Shown here: one piece after another, positions 33,683-44,400 of the stretch | Position numbering within the stretch: the stretch's first letter is position 1 | Layout: each line of letters begins with the position of its first letter | Source: Tricholoma matsutake | Lineage: Eukaryota; Basidiomycota; Agaricomycetes; Agaricales; Tricholomataceae | Reading direction: 5' to 3' | Assembly (NCBI GenBank): GCA_026075535.2 | Contig: AP026539.1 | Coordinates: forward strand, 8,618,001-8,682,000 | DNA: 64,000 nucleotides | Notes under the pieces: generated by a model | Seen by the model: the letters and a program-made list of their open reading frames with translations, nothing else | Databases searched by the model: none | What the model was told of the DNA's origin: nothing | Program-made: the position numbers and the translations under genes

Positions 33683-35950
33683 TCAGGATAGGGCATCGGT
33701 CTTCCCCATGCTGCGACCCAGACGGTGGTGTAAGGAGAAGTCGAATCTAGATAGATACAGGGACCAACGAGCTTGACGATGGTTCAATTTCTTGGCCGTC
33801 ATGAAGTACTCGAGGTTCTTGTGATCCATCCAAATTTCCACCTTGTGTTGGGCACCCTCGACGAAGTGTCGCCACTCCTCAAGCGCACACATTATTGCCA
33901 ACATCTCCTTGTCATGGATCTCGTAGTTTCTCTCTACAGCACTAAGGTTTTTGGAGTAGAACACAACAGGATGCCACTTCTGGTCCTCCGGAGACTGCTG
34001 AGACAACACGGTGCCCGTCGCAAAGTCAGAACTGTCAGCTTCTACACAAAAAGGACGCGAATCATCAGCAAAGGTAAGGATCGGAGCAGAAGTGACCATC
34101 TCCTTAAGCTTTTCAAACGCCTCCTGTTGTGCATTATCCCACCTCCATGCCTCCTTTCCTGTCAAGTTGAACAGCGGTCATGCATGATGTGAGAAATCCT
34201 TGATAAAATGCTGATAAAAATTGATGAAGCCCAGGAAAGACTGCACCTCCTTCTTGTTCGTGGGCGTCGGCCAAGCTGTGACCCCATTTACCTTGATAGG
34301 ATCCATCTCCACTTGACCCTCTGAGATAATCAGGCTGAGGTACTCAATCTTGGTCCTTTCGAACTCACATTTGTCCTGACGAAGGTAGAGTTTGTACCAT
34401 CAAAGTCGCTCTAGGACGAGGCACATGATGCGACGGTGCTCTTCAATCGTGCGAGTGAAGATGAGGATGTCATCGAGATAGATGCAGACAACACCTTTGA
34501 GGATGAGGTCATGGAAGATGTCGTTCATCATCGTCTGAAAGGTGGCAGGGCTATTAGTAAGGCCAAAGAACATGACAAGCGGTTCAAAAAGACCACAGTT
34601 GGTACAAAAGGCTGCCTTCCACTCATCTCCCTCCTTTATCCTCACATTATTATAGCCCCAACGGACATCGGGCTTGGTGAAGTATTGGGCTCCATGGAGC
34701 TGGTTTACGAGTTCGGAGATGAGGGGTAGTGGATAGCGATTTTTGACCATGATGTTGTTGAGCCTTCTGTAGTCTTGAACCGGTCGAAGTGAGCCATCCT
34801 TCTTCTTGACAAAGAAAAAGGGAGAGGCCATGGGTGACTTCGATGGTCGAATACATCCAGAGGCCAGGTGCTCATCGATGAACTGGTCAAGCTGCCGTTG
34901 TTCTTCCGGAGAGAGAGGATAGACCTTGCAGGATGAAGGGGTTGCGCCGGGGGTGAGTTTGATCATGTGATCCCATGGCTTATGCGCAGGAAGAGAGTCA
35001 AATGACTCCTTGGAGAACACATCTTCAAACTCATGGAGATGAGGGAGTAAGGAGTTAGTAGAGGATTTAGCAGCATTGTTTTTGTGGAAGGCCTCGGCGA
35101 GGCGTTGGGATATGTTTGATGTGGCACACACCTCATGCGATGAGCAAATCGCAGTGTAGAAGATCTGATCACCCTCCTCTACTTCCTCTGGGTCCTCATC
35201 ATCATCATCCGAGTCTGGCATTAGATCAGGAACCCCTTCCAATTCCACTTCAGGTATAGGCAGGGGTCCAGCACGACACTTCTGAGTTCGTCGTATTGCC
35301 ACCTTCTGTCCACGACATTCTTGCCTGACTTCTGTGAAACACGTCTGACAGCGGGATGGACATCGGCTCATGGTAACCTCCCTGGTGTGCCAGTCGACCT
35401 CTGGGTTATGGTCTCGAAGCCATGGATATCCCAAAATCACCTTTTGCTTTCCTAATTGAGTGACAGCAAAAAGGGCACACTCACTATGATCTTTGTAACG
35501 GAGAACCAGGTCTGCAACCTCTCGGATGGCACCAGCTTCATTTGGGGATCCATCCACGTTATATACAGGTATTGGACGTGAGAGTGAGCAAGTATTTAGA
35601 CAATGTTGTTGTACCAGATGGGAATTGATGAAGAGACCAGTCACACCAGAGTCCAGGAGCACAGAGACACCGAGTATCTGTCCAGTGTCAGTCGTCTGCA
35701 GTTTGATGGCTAGGTTTAAGGAATGTGCAGAGGGAGTGGATGCCACAATATACTTGCGTGGTAGTTTACACTCCCATGATTTAATTTTGGGACGTGGAGT
35801 AGAAGGAGAGATGGGGAGAGCAGGTACGTCTTTAGCCAACTTCGAAGGGTCAGAGAAGGGAGCAGTCACAGAAATGGATTCATTCTCCGGGGATTCAACT
35901 GACAAGACTTCAAAGCGGTTATGGACAGGCAGTGAGGGCGTATGATTCAC
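33683..35950 (-). pseudogene. Pol: protease, reverse transcriptase, RNase H of the 31671-37595 element
   Basis: An open frame of 516 codons (35950-34400) begins beside the Gag stop. Protease LLDSGVTGLFIN (D-S-G intact) near residue 105; acidic linker; RT from about residue 345 with CIRPSKSPMASPFFFVKKKD, RRLNNIMVKNRYPLPLISEL and YLDD (34469-34480). It stops at TGA 34397-34399 (Arg in relatives). RT thumb and RNase H follow with a stop at 34178-34180 and the open frame 34165-33683 (VEADSSDFATG, HDKEMLAIM, WMDHKNLEYFM). RT position ALYFTKPDVRWGY has FTKPD where relatives have FTKLD/LHL. Nearly intact; inactive as it stands. Confidence 0.93.
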
Positions 35951-37080
35951 TCACTGCGAATAGGAAAATCCTGCTCCTCTACAACTTCCAACTTAATCTC
36001 CTCTGCAACTTGATCCTTCGCTTCCTCAACATCTACAAGCGCCAACAAATCTTGCAGGAGTTTGTCTTGTCCCTCAGGGGTGAGCATGCAGATATCCTGA
36101 CGATGGGGACACGCTCCAGCCCTGTGTCCAGGTTCCCCACAATGGTAGCAGAGATCCAACTTACGTGCATGGCTGCGGGCTGCATCAACATCCATTGGTA
36201 CTGGGACATTGACAGCTGGTGTGGGAGTTTGATGAACAGGAATGGGGTTAGGGCAGGGGAGGCTTCGATTGAAGGTGTAGGGTGTATGAGTGGTAGCTGG
36301 AGCATGGAATGCAGCATTAAACGCTGCATTTGTGAGTCAGTTCTCATCACAGAGTGAAGCAGCTTCATACCAAGCAAGGATATCATCGTCCGCTGGGCGC
36401 CCTTCCAACATCTGTGCAATCTGGTCCTGAATTTCTCGGTTGAGCCCCCGTCGGAACTTCACCACCACTGGTAACCCACTCCCATATCCTGCCATGTCCA
36501 CCAAATCCTTGAACTCGTCGATATAGTCATCCACGGATCGACATCCCTGGTGGTAAGCGGATGACTCAAGTCATGTCACTGCTCGGTGGCGTTCATTGAG
36601 GGGGCAGAAGTGGCATATGAACTCAGCTCAAAAATCACCCCAAGTGGAGAAAGGTAGAGAACCGAGTTCTTTAGTTTGACGTAGGATACGGTCCACATAG
36701 AGATAGGCGCGTTCAGATTTCATGTATGTGAAGGCCCAATAAATTTTTGCAGCCTCATCAACGAATTGATGCGACTGGAGACTAATGTATAACTCACAGG
36801 AATTAAGGAATGCACGTCCCTGCGCACATGCACCATTAAATTCGGTGGGGGGGGACGGTTTGATCTGGGCACGTTCCTTAGTGGATGTGTTTGGCAAAAT
36901 GTCGTTGTTGGGTGCGCTTGGAGTCGTAAAGGGGGAACTATTGGTCATAGGGTTAGCCTGGAGGGTCCTAACAAAGTTTTCAATCGTAGATTTAAGCGAG
37001 TCGATTTGCGCGTGCATTCCGGAAACGTCGCTTCAAGCGTGTCGAAGCGTTCTGATGTGTCCATGTCGCTAGGGAGCATG
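35947..37080 (-). pseudogene. Gag of the 31671-37595 element
   Basis: Starts near 37080 (MLPSDMDTSERFDTLEATF), shifts frame near 37020 to MHAQIDSLKSTIENFVRTLQ, then capsid (GRAFLNSCELYISLQSHQF, WAFTYMKSERAYLYVDRI). Stops lie near 36626 and 36337. The 36534-36337 block reads DYIDEFKDLVDMAGYGSGLP. Zinc knuckle LCYHCGEPGHRAGAC (36109-36150) is an intact CX2CX4HX4C. The Gag stop TGA (35949-35947) overlaps the first codon of the Pol frame by two bases; how Pol was expressed is not clear. Particle protein; inactive here. Confidence 0.88.
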
Positions 37081-37218
37081 TTTGGCGAAAATGGTGGCAT
37101 AATAAAGGCGAGAGTATCTGGAACGGTGTGTAGGGACTCTGTGGAGCTTTGGGAAGTGTTGTCCAGTCCATACCTGCCTATCTTGGGCAGCGCATTCGCG
37201 ATTTTCGGGCCTTAGGGG

Positions 37219-37228
37219 AGAGTTTTCT
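37219..37228 (-). other. Putative self-priming primer-binding site
   Basis: Minus strand AGAAAACTCT, 2 nt after the 5' LTR, is the exact complement of AGAGTTTTCT (minus 37281-37272) inside that LTR. The same 10-nt pairing exists in the unrelated-family element at 2056-8452. Confidence 0.68.
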
Positions 37229-37230
37229 AC

Positions 37231-37595
37231 TATAAGGGCAACCTAAGCCTCTAGCAAAGGGAAATCTGAAGAGAAAACTCTAAGGATCCCCTTGCTGATG
37301 CCCAGTATATGTGAAGACGACAAAAATCAAATATAACCTAAAAATAGAAAAAGGCGGAGATAGGCGGATCAAGGCCGCCGAATGACATCATACCAAGGGG
37401 TATGTGTCGGAAGGGGTACCCCGCCTCTAAATATAAAAGTGTCAACATGTACAAACATGATAGCAAGGGAAAATTAGTAGTAAAATCCGGAAAAATCATA
37501 GAAAATGAAGAATAAAAGGAAATGAGGTGGGGAAAAATATAGGATGAACATAAAAAATAGAAAAAACACACAGGGCACCCCCTAGTCCCCTTACA
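37231..37595 (-). repeat. 5' LTR of the 31671-37595 element (short form)
   Basis: 365 bp, same ends as the 3' LTR. A TATA-like CATATACT lies about 30 bp before AGAGTTTTCT in element orientation, as in the solo LTR at 20133. Confidence 0.95.
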
Positions 37596-37656
37596 CTCAC
37601 AGCAGTGGTGGTGGTGGTGTCCCCCCATTGTTGTCGTCGCCAGTAGTAGTTTGTAC

Positions 37657-38472
37657 CTATACAAAGTTAGTTAGCATCAAAAAATGAAATGAGAAAAGAA
37701 AAAAAAACTTACCTAGGACCCAAGAGACGTTGACATCTCTTGGGTCTCCTCTAATCATCGTCATTCCACCGGTCGTCATTCCCTGCCATCATCATCATTC
37801 CACCCACCATCCACCCCACAAGCAGTTGCTCGTGAGGCTGGAGGTGGGTGGTGCATCCTGCATGGTGGGCATGAGGGCTGGGGGCAGAGGCTGTGTCTCA
37901 TTGTCTCGTTGTTCTGTCAGGGTAGCCATTCTTGTTGTATTGAAGTTGCACCCATTCCCACCCCGCAAGCAGCTGCTTGCAGCAGTGGTTCTGAGTGCTC
38001 GTTGTCATCAGCAGTACTAGATAATACCTAAAAAAGTTCATTAGTAACAAAAACAAGAAAAAAAAACTTACCAATGGCCCAAGAGGCGTTGTTTGATGTC
38101 TCTTGGGCCTTTTCTTCATTTGCTTCACCTTCCTTTCATTGTTTCCCACTCATCCCCTTGTCATTCCATCTCCCAGTTGTCTCCAGTCACCTCGTTGCAT
38201 TGTCATTCCATTTGGCCAAGCTGGTGCCACCGTTGTCCTGCTGTTTTGCAGTTGTACCCATTCCCACCCTGCGAGCAGTTGCTTGCGGCGGTGGTTCTGG
38301 GTCCTAGGGTGGTGGCTGTGTCAGCCGTTGTCATGGTTTTGAGGCTGCAGTGTCATTATAACATAGATAAAACCTATCATTAAGGAAAATTCAGTTAGTA
38401 AACAAAACAACAAAAATCATGTAAAAAAACACTTACAAGTGAGCCCAAACAACAATACCGTCGTTTGGGCTC
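37657..38472 (-). repeat. Three tandem hairpin-intron-palindrome modules (b, c, d), period 362 bp
   Basis: Minus strand. Hairpins with GGCCCAAGAG-type arms at 38472-38441, 38109-38076 and 37747-37715 (spacings 363 and 362). Each is followed by an intron-like segment: 38436-38374 (63 nt, GTAAGT...TTTACTAACTG...ATAG), 38071-38028 (44 nt, GTAAGT...TACTAAT...TTAG), 37712-37657 (56 nt, GTAAGT...GCTAACTAAC...TATAG). Each is then followed by a GAGC..GCTC-type palindrome (38290-38268, 37980-37965, and the one split by the Ty3 insertion at 31655-31670). An extra palindrome lies near 37816-37836. No conserved protein frame runs through the units. Confidence 0.8.
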
Positions 38473-38611
38473 ATTCCCGTTGTTGGTTATTGGGGTAGGA
38501 GGTAAGGAGGAGGTGGCACCGTTGAAGGTGATGTGCCAGCATTGTTGATGATGTGGCTGTGTTGATTTGTCATCACAGCCAGGGTAGTACATAGAGAGAT
38601 AAAACTACTTA

Positions 38612-38703
38612 CCATGTAATGATGCTTTAGTCTAACAGTTATATTGCGGCCTTAATTGTACTTTATCATGTGACTATGAGGGTTCAATCCCTGTGGTAGC
38701 CAC
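38612..38703 (+). other. tRNA-like segment at the other end of hAT-like element 2
   Basis: TAGTCTAACAG (38628-38638, A-box-like) and GGTTCAATCCC (38681-38691, B box), with a possible acceptor pairing TACCA (38610-38614) to TGGTA (38694-38698) and a short T stem AGGG/CCCT. The anticodon arm is not clear. It shares ATCATGTGA with the segment at 31042-31130 and is inverted relative to it, so both may belong to the element's ends. Confidence 0.5.
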
Positions 38704-38945
38704 TGATTTTTCAGTCAATTATATAAGCAACTCGGACAGTCCTAGGACTGTACAAGTGCTGGTTCACTCAGACTCTGCTCGGATGCTCAGACAGTCTGAG
38801 GACTCAGCTCGGACTGGACATCTAGTTTGGCAGGACTTTCAGCCAAAGAAGTCTGAGCAAAGTCTGAGCAAAGTCCTCAGACTGTCCAAGTGTCTGAGCA
38901 GACTCCGCTCGCATTGGGGGGGGAGTGTAAAGACCTCCTATTGTT

Positions 38946-39282
38946 TAGATTGAGCCTGACAGTACACATTTGGTTCCTTTCTCTAACAGGTTTTGGATCA
39001 ACACAAGAGAAAACACTTGAGTAGAGGTTGCAAGATGCACAGTCATGCCCTTCAAAATAGTGAGAAAACTGAGATTTAGGAACATGGTGACTCAACAATA
39101 GGCCATGTGAGCTTGGCCAAAAAAGTTGTGTCTGGGCTTTGTAAGCACAATGTGATTTTGACATCTCTTCAACGTGTTTCGACGTCTAGTGTCATTAGCC
39201 TGAGAGGTCTGTGTGCGATGAAGGTTAAGAAGGACAAAAAGAAGAAACATGTTCTCTCTTCTTCCCACCTCATCCCTTCACT
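38946..39282. other. Gene-free stretch upstream of the Gag/tyrosine-recombinase element
   Basis: No ORF of interest on the plus strand. A T/C-rich tract (39250-39330) precedes the Gag start. No element terminus was recognised. Confidence 0.35.
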
Positions 39283-39352
39283 TTGACAGGCACCATCTGT
39301 TTATTTTTCCATCAACATTTTCAGATCTTGCCTGATCTGCTTGAAACTTCTA

Positions 39353-41470
39353 CAATGACAATGACTGGGCCTCCTCCTGCTGCGACTAACAAAGATCAGT
39401 CTGTGATCCTCCCTGGATCTTCCACAACATTGACAACATCTCCTGCAGCTAACATCCACATGGCCATTGACAATCTCAACCAATCTCAAGTTAATACTGA
39501 AAATCATACTTGCATCACACGCAATGATGTGTTACAAATCCAGTGTGAAGCCGGTGAGTCAAATGTTCCAAATGACGAACCCATGAGTGCTATTTGTACT
39601 ACAACTCCCCCCCCTTCGGCTCTCTCTAATAATTCCAACCTCATCCAATTTGCATCCGCATTCTCTCAGTTTCTGCCTAACTCTCAGAACCAAGCATTGA
39701 GCCTTATTAACAATACACCCACTACTACACTACCGTCCAAGATTTTATTCTCTACATTGCATGAACTTCCTGGGCTTTCTTCCTCTACCAACTTTAGTTA
39801 TGACATCTACCCTTTTATTATTACCCTAGCAAAGAACAAAGTCCACATTCCCTTGACACTCTTCTCCTCCAATTCCACTAGGAAATTACACACCAAAGCT
39901 ACTTCCTTGAAACACAACACAGTATACAATGCTGCAGGCCTCAAATGCCATATACTTGATCTCTCCCAGTTTCCAGATGAATCAAAGATCAATATTGCAG
40001 ATTGGCACAAGATACATGATCTTCCTGGACACACATTGTGACGTTGAGGTTGCTACTAAGGTAGAATTCATCCATAAGCAACAAATGTCACATGACCAGT
40101 GTGACAATGTCCAAAACAAGAATTCTTTTACAAAATCCATTTCTCTGTAGCACATAGACACTTTATCCAAAAAGTATTTTCAGGGAAATGTTTTAAACTA
40201 GCTAGTACAGGACATGAGATAGTCAGTTTTATGTAAGAAGATGTAGTGAAATCAATTTAATCAAAATAATGTGTAAACACATCAATTTCAAAAACCTCAT
40301 ACCTTGCTCGAATGTACTGGTTGCATGGGGGCTAAGTGGGAGTTATCACTGTCATGGATTGCCAATCTTGCTAAGGGCACGGCCATTGTGTCCTTCCTGA
40401 GACTTTGATGGATGACCTCGATAAAGCACAGCTAACTTGAACAAAAAACTGTGCTTCCTTTGACCTCTTCATATTTTAATCTGTTCATATTACTACTCAT
40501 ATAATGGTCTTAAATTTGTTCATAGTTCCTTGTTATATCTCGCAATCATTCCACTTGATCTGTAGATAATCTTACTTTTGGAATTCCAAACCCAGTACAT
40601 ATTAGTATTCTAAACCACTTGGTACATAGCAGCTTAATACATATTATAATAGTTCCCTGAAAGCAGAATTTGAAAAGAGGGGGTGGAACAAGTTCAGCAG
40701 CCATTTTGTGGACTTTTCTCCTGTTATAGACGAGCGTGTCATGAAAAAGTAACAGCACATGATGTTTGTTGGTTATGGATAAATTCTACCTTAGGTGGAA
40801 AGAACATTATCTCTTCCTATGTGTACACAATGATTTTTGCATTAATTTCTCAGCCATCCTCCTGTTCAACATTGCAGAATGAACTCACTACTCCATCAAT
40901 CCTCGGGTTTTCAACAAGGAGAGCTATCTGCGACATCTTGAAGCCATAAAAATGGAGGTAATGTCAGCTAGCATCTGGAACGCAACTCAGGAGCTGTCAT
41001 TCCAAGAATCCCAAGTCACTTCCAGCTCTAAGGCTCGATATCAGCCATACAATCATGAAAATAGTAAATTTCATCCCTTGCTCACCAACCCCAAGTTGTC
41101 CTTTTGCAAATGAGATACCAAATCTGAAGTCACCTGATCCGCTCCTCTCTGCCTATGCTGCCAGCATACCAGCCACAAATTCAGTGACTGCAATGAAGAC
41201 ACAACACTGGCGGGCATTCTGACATACTCGAGGTATCTTGAAGGGAAGCTCACCCACCATAGCAACCCCTCTGTCCCATTCTGTATCACCTTCCAACGCA
41301 ATTCTACTAAACATCAATGCAAGACTGATCACCCCACCCAACATGCCTGTTCATGGTGTGGCTCCACTGACCATGGAGCCTGCACATGGAAGTGCTTGTG
41401 AGGTGTCAATGACACCCAAAATTTCCTTGGAAATGCCTCTCGCAGTGACCTCATTATACAGAGACTGGTG
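39353..41470 (+). pseudogene. Gag-like gene of a DIRS/Ngaro-type element
   Basis: Start chosen at ATG 39353 (MTMTGPPPAATNKDQSV). The open frame to 40041 has a Ser/Thr/Asn-rich N-terminus and a folded-looking block (ILFSTLHELPGLSSSTNFSY, DLSQFPDESKINIADWHKI). After about 800 non-coding bases the protein seems to resume near 40870 (HYSINPRVFNKESYLRHLEA), leading to a zinc knuckle near 41145-41190 (CLCCQHTSHKFSDC, CX2CX4HX4C) and a Cys/His-rich end (CSWCGSTDHGACTWKC, to about 41398). The long gap could be introns or an insertion. It lies just upstream of RT-RNase H-recombinase, the DIRS-order layout. Stops indicate decay. Confidence 0.6.
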
Positions 41471-41499
41471 ATCTCCAATCCCTGATGCAGACTCAAATC

Positions 41500-44400
41500 T
41501 TCCCACTCCTCACATCTACTTCAATGACCTTCAAATAGAACAACCCTCGCCATATGATCATGATCATGACTATGATAAGATCCTTACCCCATATTCAGCT
41601 CTTAATTTTCAAATCTTTCTCAAATGCACACAACTTCTGTCTCACTACCCAGAACTCCCATTCAAGCTCACACATGGTTTTACCATCAGCAACCTCGCAC
41701 CACTCAATCACACCTTTACTCCTCCCAATCTCTCCAGTGCCAACCTTCATGCTGACACAATTCGCACTTACATTGCTGAGGAACTCCAGCTTGGTCACTT
41801 CTCTGGACCCTTCACAAGACAAGAGCTTGAACTCAAGATTGGACCATTCCATTCATCACTTCTGCAGGTGGCTACAAAGGAAGGCGTGCTGGATGAGCCT
41901 ACCAAATATTGTGTATGTTGACACCTGTCATACAAAGGGAAAGCTCAATCCTCCATCAACGACGAGATCAACTCAGATGATTATCCCATGTGCTGGGGCA
42001 AAGCAATGGATGTCGCTAAAATTGTATGTCTCTCTAACTTCTTTTCTTACTTTCTCATGCTGCATAATACATATCGTATATGCGTAATATCTTACATCAG
42101 TCATGCACTCCTCATTTCTCTCCTCTCTCATCTCACACATGCTTTTCTCACACTCCCCACACCCATACTACATCTAAACTCTCCCAGGTGCTCGTGATCT
42201 CCTTTCACACAACCTCTATCATTCTCATAATGATAATAATCATTTCTCTTCTCTATCCTGGTGGCGGAAGTTATTTACATGATGTGGCCCCACACCCATG
42301 ACTCATTTGAAGGACACTGTCGTTGAGATCAGGGACCCTCTATTGCTCATACAAACTCTCTCCTCCCTCTCTCAAAGTCATGACTACATAATCTGACTCA
42401 AATCTTCCTCAGGTGGCCACTGCTCCTCCAGGTACCCAGGCTGCCACGTTGGACATGGAAAGTGCCTATTGCACAATCCCTGTCAAACCCGATCACAAAC
42501 GGTACCTCATTGTATTTTTTGATGGGGTCTTTTACATGGATGACAATGTCCCGTTTGGCCTCACATCTGCCTCCGGTCTCCAGGGTGAAGTAGCTGACAC
42601 TGCTGTTGACATCTGGGAGCATCATGGTGTCTCTCCAGCAGTCAAGTGGGTCGACGATTTCAACGTCTTCCACTTTCCCAAGACTGATGGTCTTCTTCAC
42701 AGCATCAGTGATGGCATCGAATATATCTCCATCAAATCAATAATAGCTACACTGGAAGTTCCATGGCCCAAAACCAAGGGTCAGGAGTTTTCTGACACAT
42801 TCATGTACTTGGGCTTCCACTGGGACATCCCCAGCAAATCCGTCTCTCTTCCCAAACTCAAGCATGAAAAATATCTACACAAACTTGTTCTATTCATCTT
42901 GGCATGCAAGCATACACAGGTACTCAAAGCACATGCTGAGAGTATCATTGGTACACTCTCCCATATCACATTTGTGTATCGGCGGGGATGATCCTACATG
43001 TCAAACCTGTACAAATGGCTCACCTCTTTCCTCAATGACTACATTCCCCGCTGGATCACCTCTTCTGCCCTCACAGACCTCTGGTGGTGGTCCACACTCC
43101 TCTCGCAGAATCATCCTCCACAATCTCTCACTCTAGGTGGTCCCATGCATGATTATATATCTGGGTGGACGTGTCCATGGAATGGGGCATCAGACTTCTC
43201 TGGGGTACTCAATGGGCCGCATGGCAGTTACTCGATGGATGGAGAGGTCCAAGCAGGGACATTGATGATTGGATGGCTTGAAGGAGTTGCTGTCGAACTT
43301 GCTATCCTGGCCATGAGGGTGTTATCAGCGCCTTTTCAAAGGGCAGATGCTCCAACTTCATGACAAATCTCTCGATTCACCACTCTGATGAAGTATACAA
43401 TGATGTGGGCATCTCCACTACACTCATTTATGTAAATACCATTGACAACCTTGCAGATCCTATCTCCCATGGTTTCCTCCCTCCATCTTTGCAAATATTC
43501 TCTCTCCCCATCCCCATCCCTCCCTCTCACTCCCTTCATCTCCTATGTCACAATCTGATTGTCTTACTACATTTCTCAAGGGTGTGGATGTATTGGTGCA
43601 GGCTGCCGCCTTCTATGCCAATGCACCTCCTCTTGATGTTCTATGTGCAGCATCCCTACCTGTTGATGGCCATGTACATACACTGCAAACATGCAAGGAT
43701 GCCCATATTGTCCCCTCTTCTCACTGACCAAATGTTCTTGCTAGCGAACGTGTGCTTCACTGGATGACTCCCCACTCTGACAGATTTAAAACCACCCTGG
43801 AAGCAGAGCTTCCACCCTCATCCATCCTCAAATTGTTCCAAGTCATGCTTTTTTCTCTCGATGAGAACACCCATAGCAATTATGGTGCAGGACTTCTCCA
43901 TTTTACTCAATACTGCGACACACACTCCATTCCAGAACTTAGTCGCATGCCAGCTTCGGAAAATTTACTCTCTCCATTCTCCACTTCTGCAGCCAGTTCC
44001 ATTTCAGAAAGTGCACTCAACAATTGGCTGGCGGGCCTTCAATATTGCCACATTGTCAATGGTGCAGTGTGGCACAGTTTGGACATGCTTCACCATGTCC
44101 ACCATGGATTCGTGAAGCTTGTCCCTCCCAGCTCCAAGTGGGCAAAGTGCCCTCCCATGACCATTGAGGCACTGGTTGCCTTGAAGTCAGGTCTTGATTT
44201 ATCCAATGCATTTGATGTGGCAGTGTAGGCTGTGGCATTCATCACCTTCTGGTCATGCTGTCAGCAAGTCTGCCCTCTTTCCTCATCTCTTATTATTTAC
44301 TCATCTAACCTGCAGCTTGGGTGAGCTCCTCATCCCTAGTCAGAACCTCTTCAATTCAGTAAAACATGTGTCCCGTGATGTGCTCCCTGTCCATACCTCT

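Larger units (their letters stand above)
31671..37595 (-). mobile_element. Complete, fairly young Ty3/gypsy (chromovirus) element, TSD CTCAC
   Basis: LTRs at 31671-32036 (366 bp) and 37231-37595 (365 bp) differ at about seven bases by eye plus one indel. The element is flanked by CTCAC at 31666-31670 and 37596-37600. Internal order on the minus strand: self-priming site, Gag, protease-RT (516 open codons), RNase H, integrase, chromodomain, purine tract. Stops are few and nearly all TGA in place of Arg CGA. Same family as the partial element at 1-1416 and the solo LTRs at 14393 and 20133. Confidence 0.97.
30818..38937. mobile_element. hAT-like element 2 with 8-bp TSD CTATTGTT, split by a Ty3 element
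   Basis: Exact CTATTGTT at 30810-30817 and 38938-38945. Ends CAGTACTTTACACTCCCC and, inverted, GAGGTCTTTACACTCCCC. The first and last 150-200 bp are inverted relatives rich in CAGACT/CTCGGAC motifs (30842-30950, 38740-38915). Without the nested element (31671-37595 plus one CTCAC) it is about 2.19 kb. No transposase is encoded. The interior carries inverted tRNA-like segments, GAGC..GCTC palindromes, a CCCTT(C/G)TCTC pyrimidine tract (31460-31640) and three tandem hairpin-intron modules. Confidence 0.88.

Noticed and set aside
37657..38472. CRISPR-like array, because hairpins recur at a fixed period
   Set aside because: Period 362 bp, diverged repeats with intron signals, eukaryotic context.
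24668..38937. hAT transposase inside the hAT-like elements
   Set aside because: No frame shows a BED finger or hAT dimerisation region; assignment rests on 8-bp duplications and ends only.
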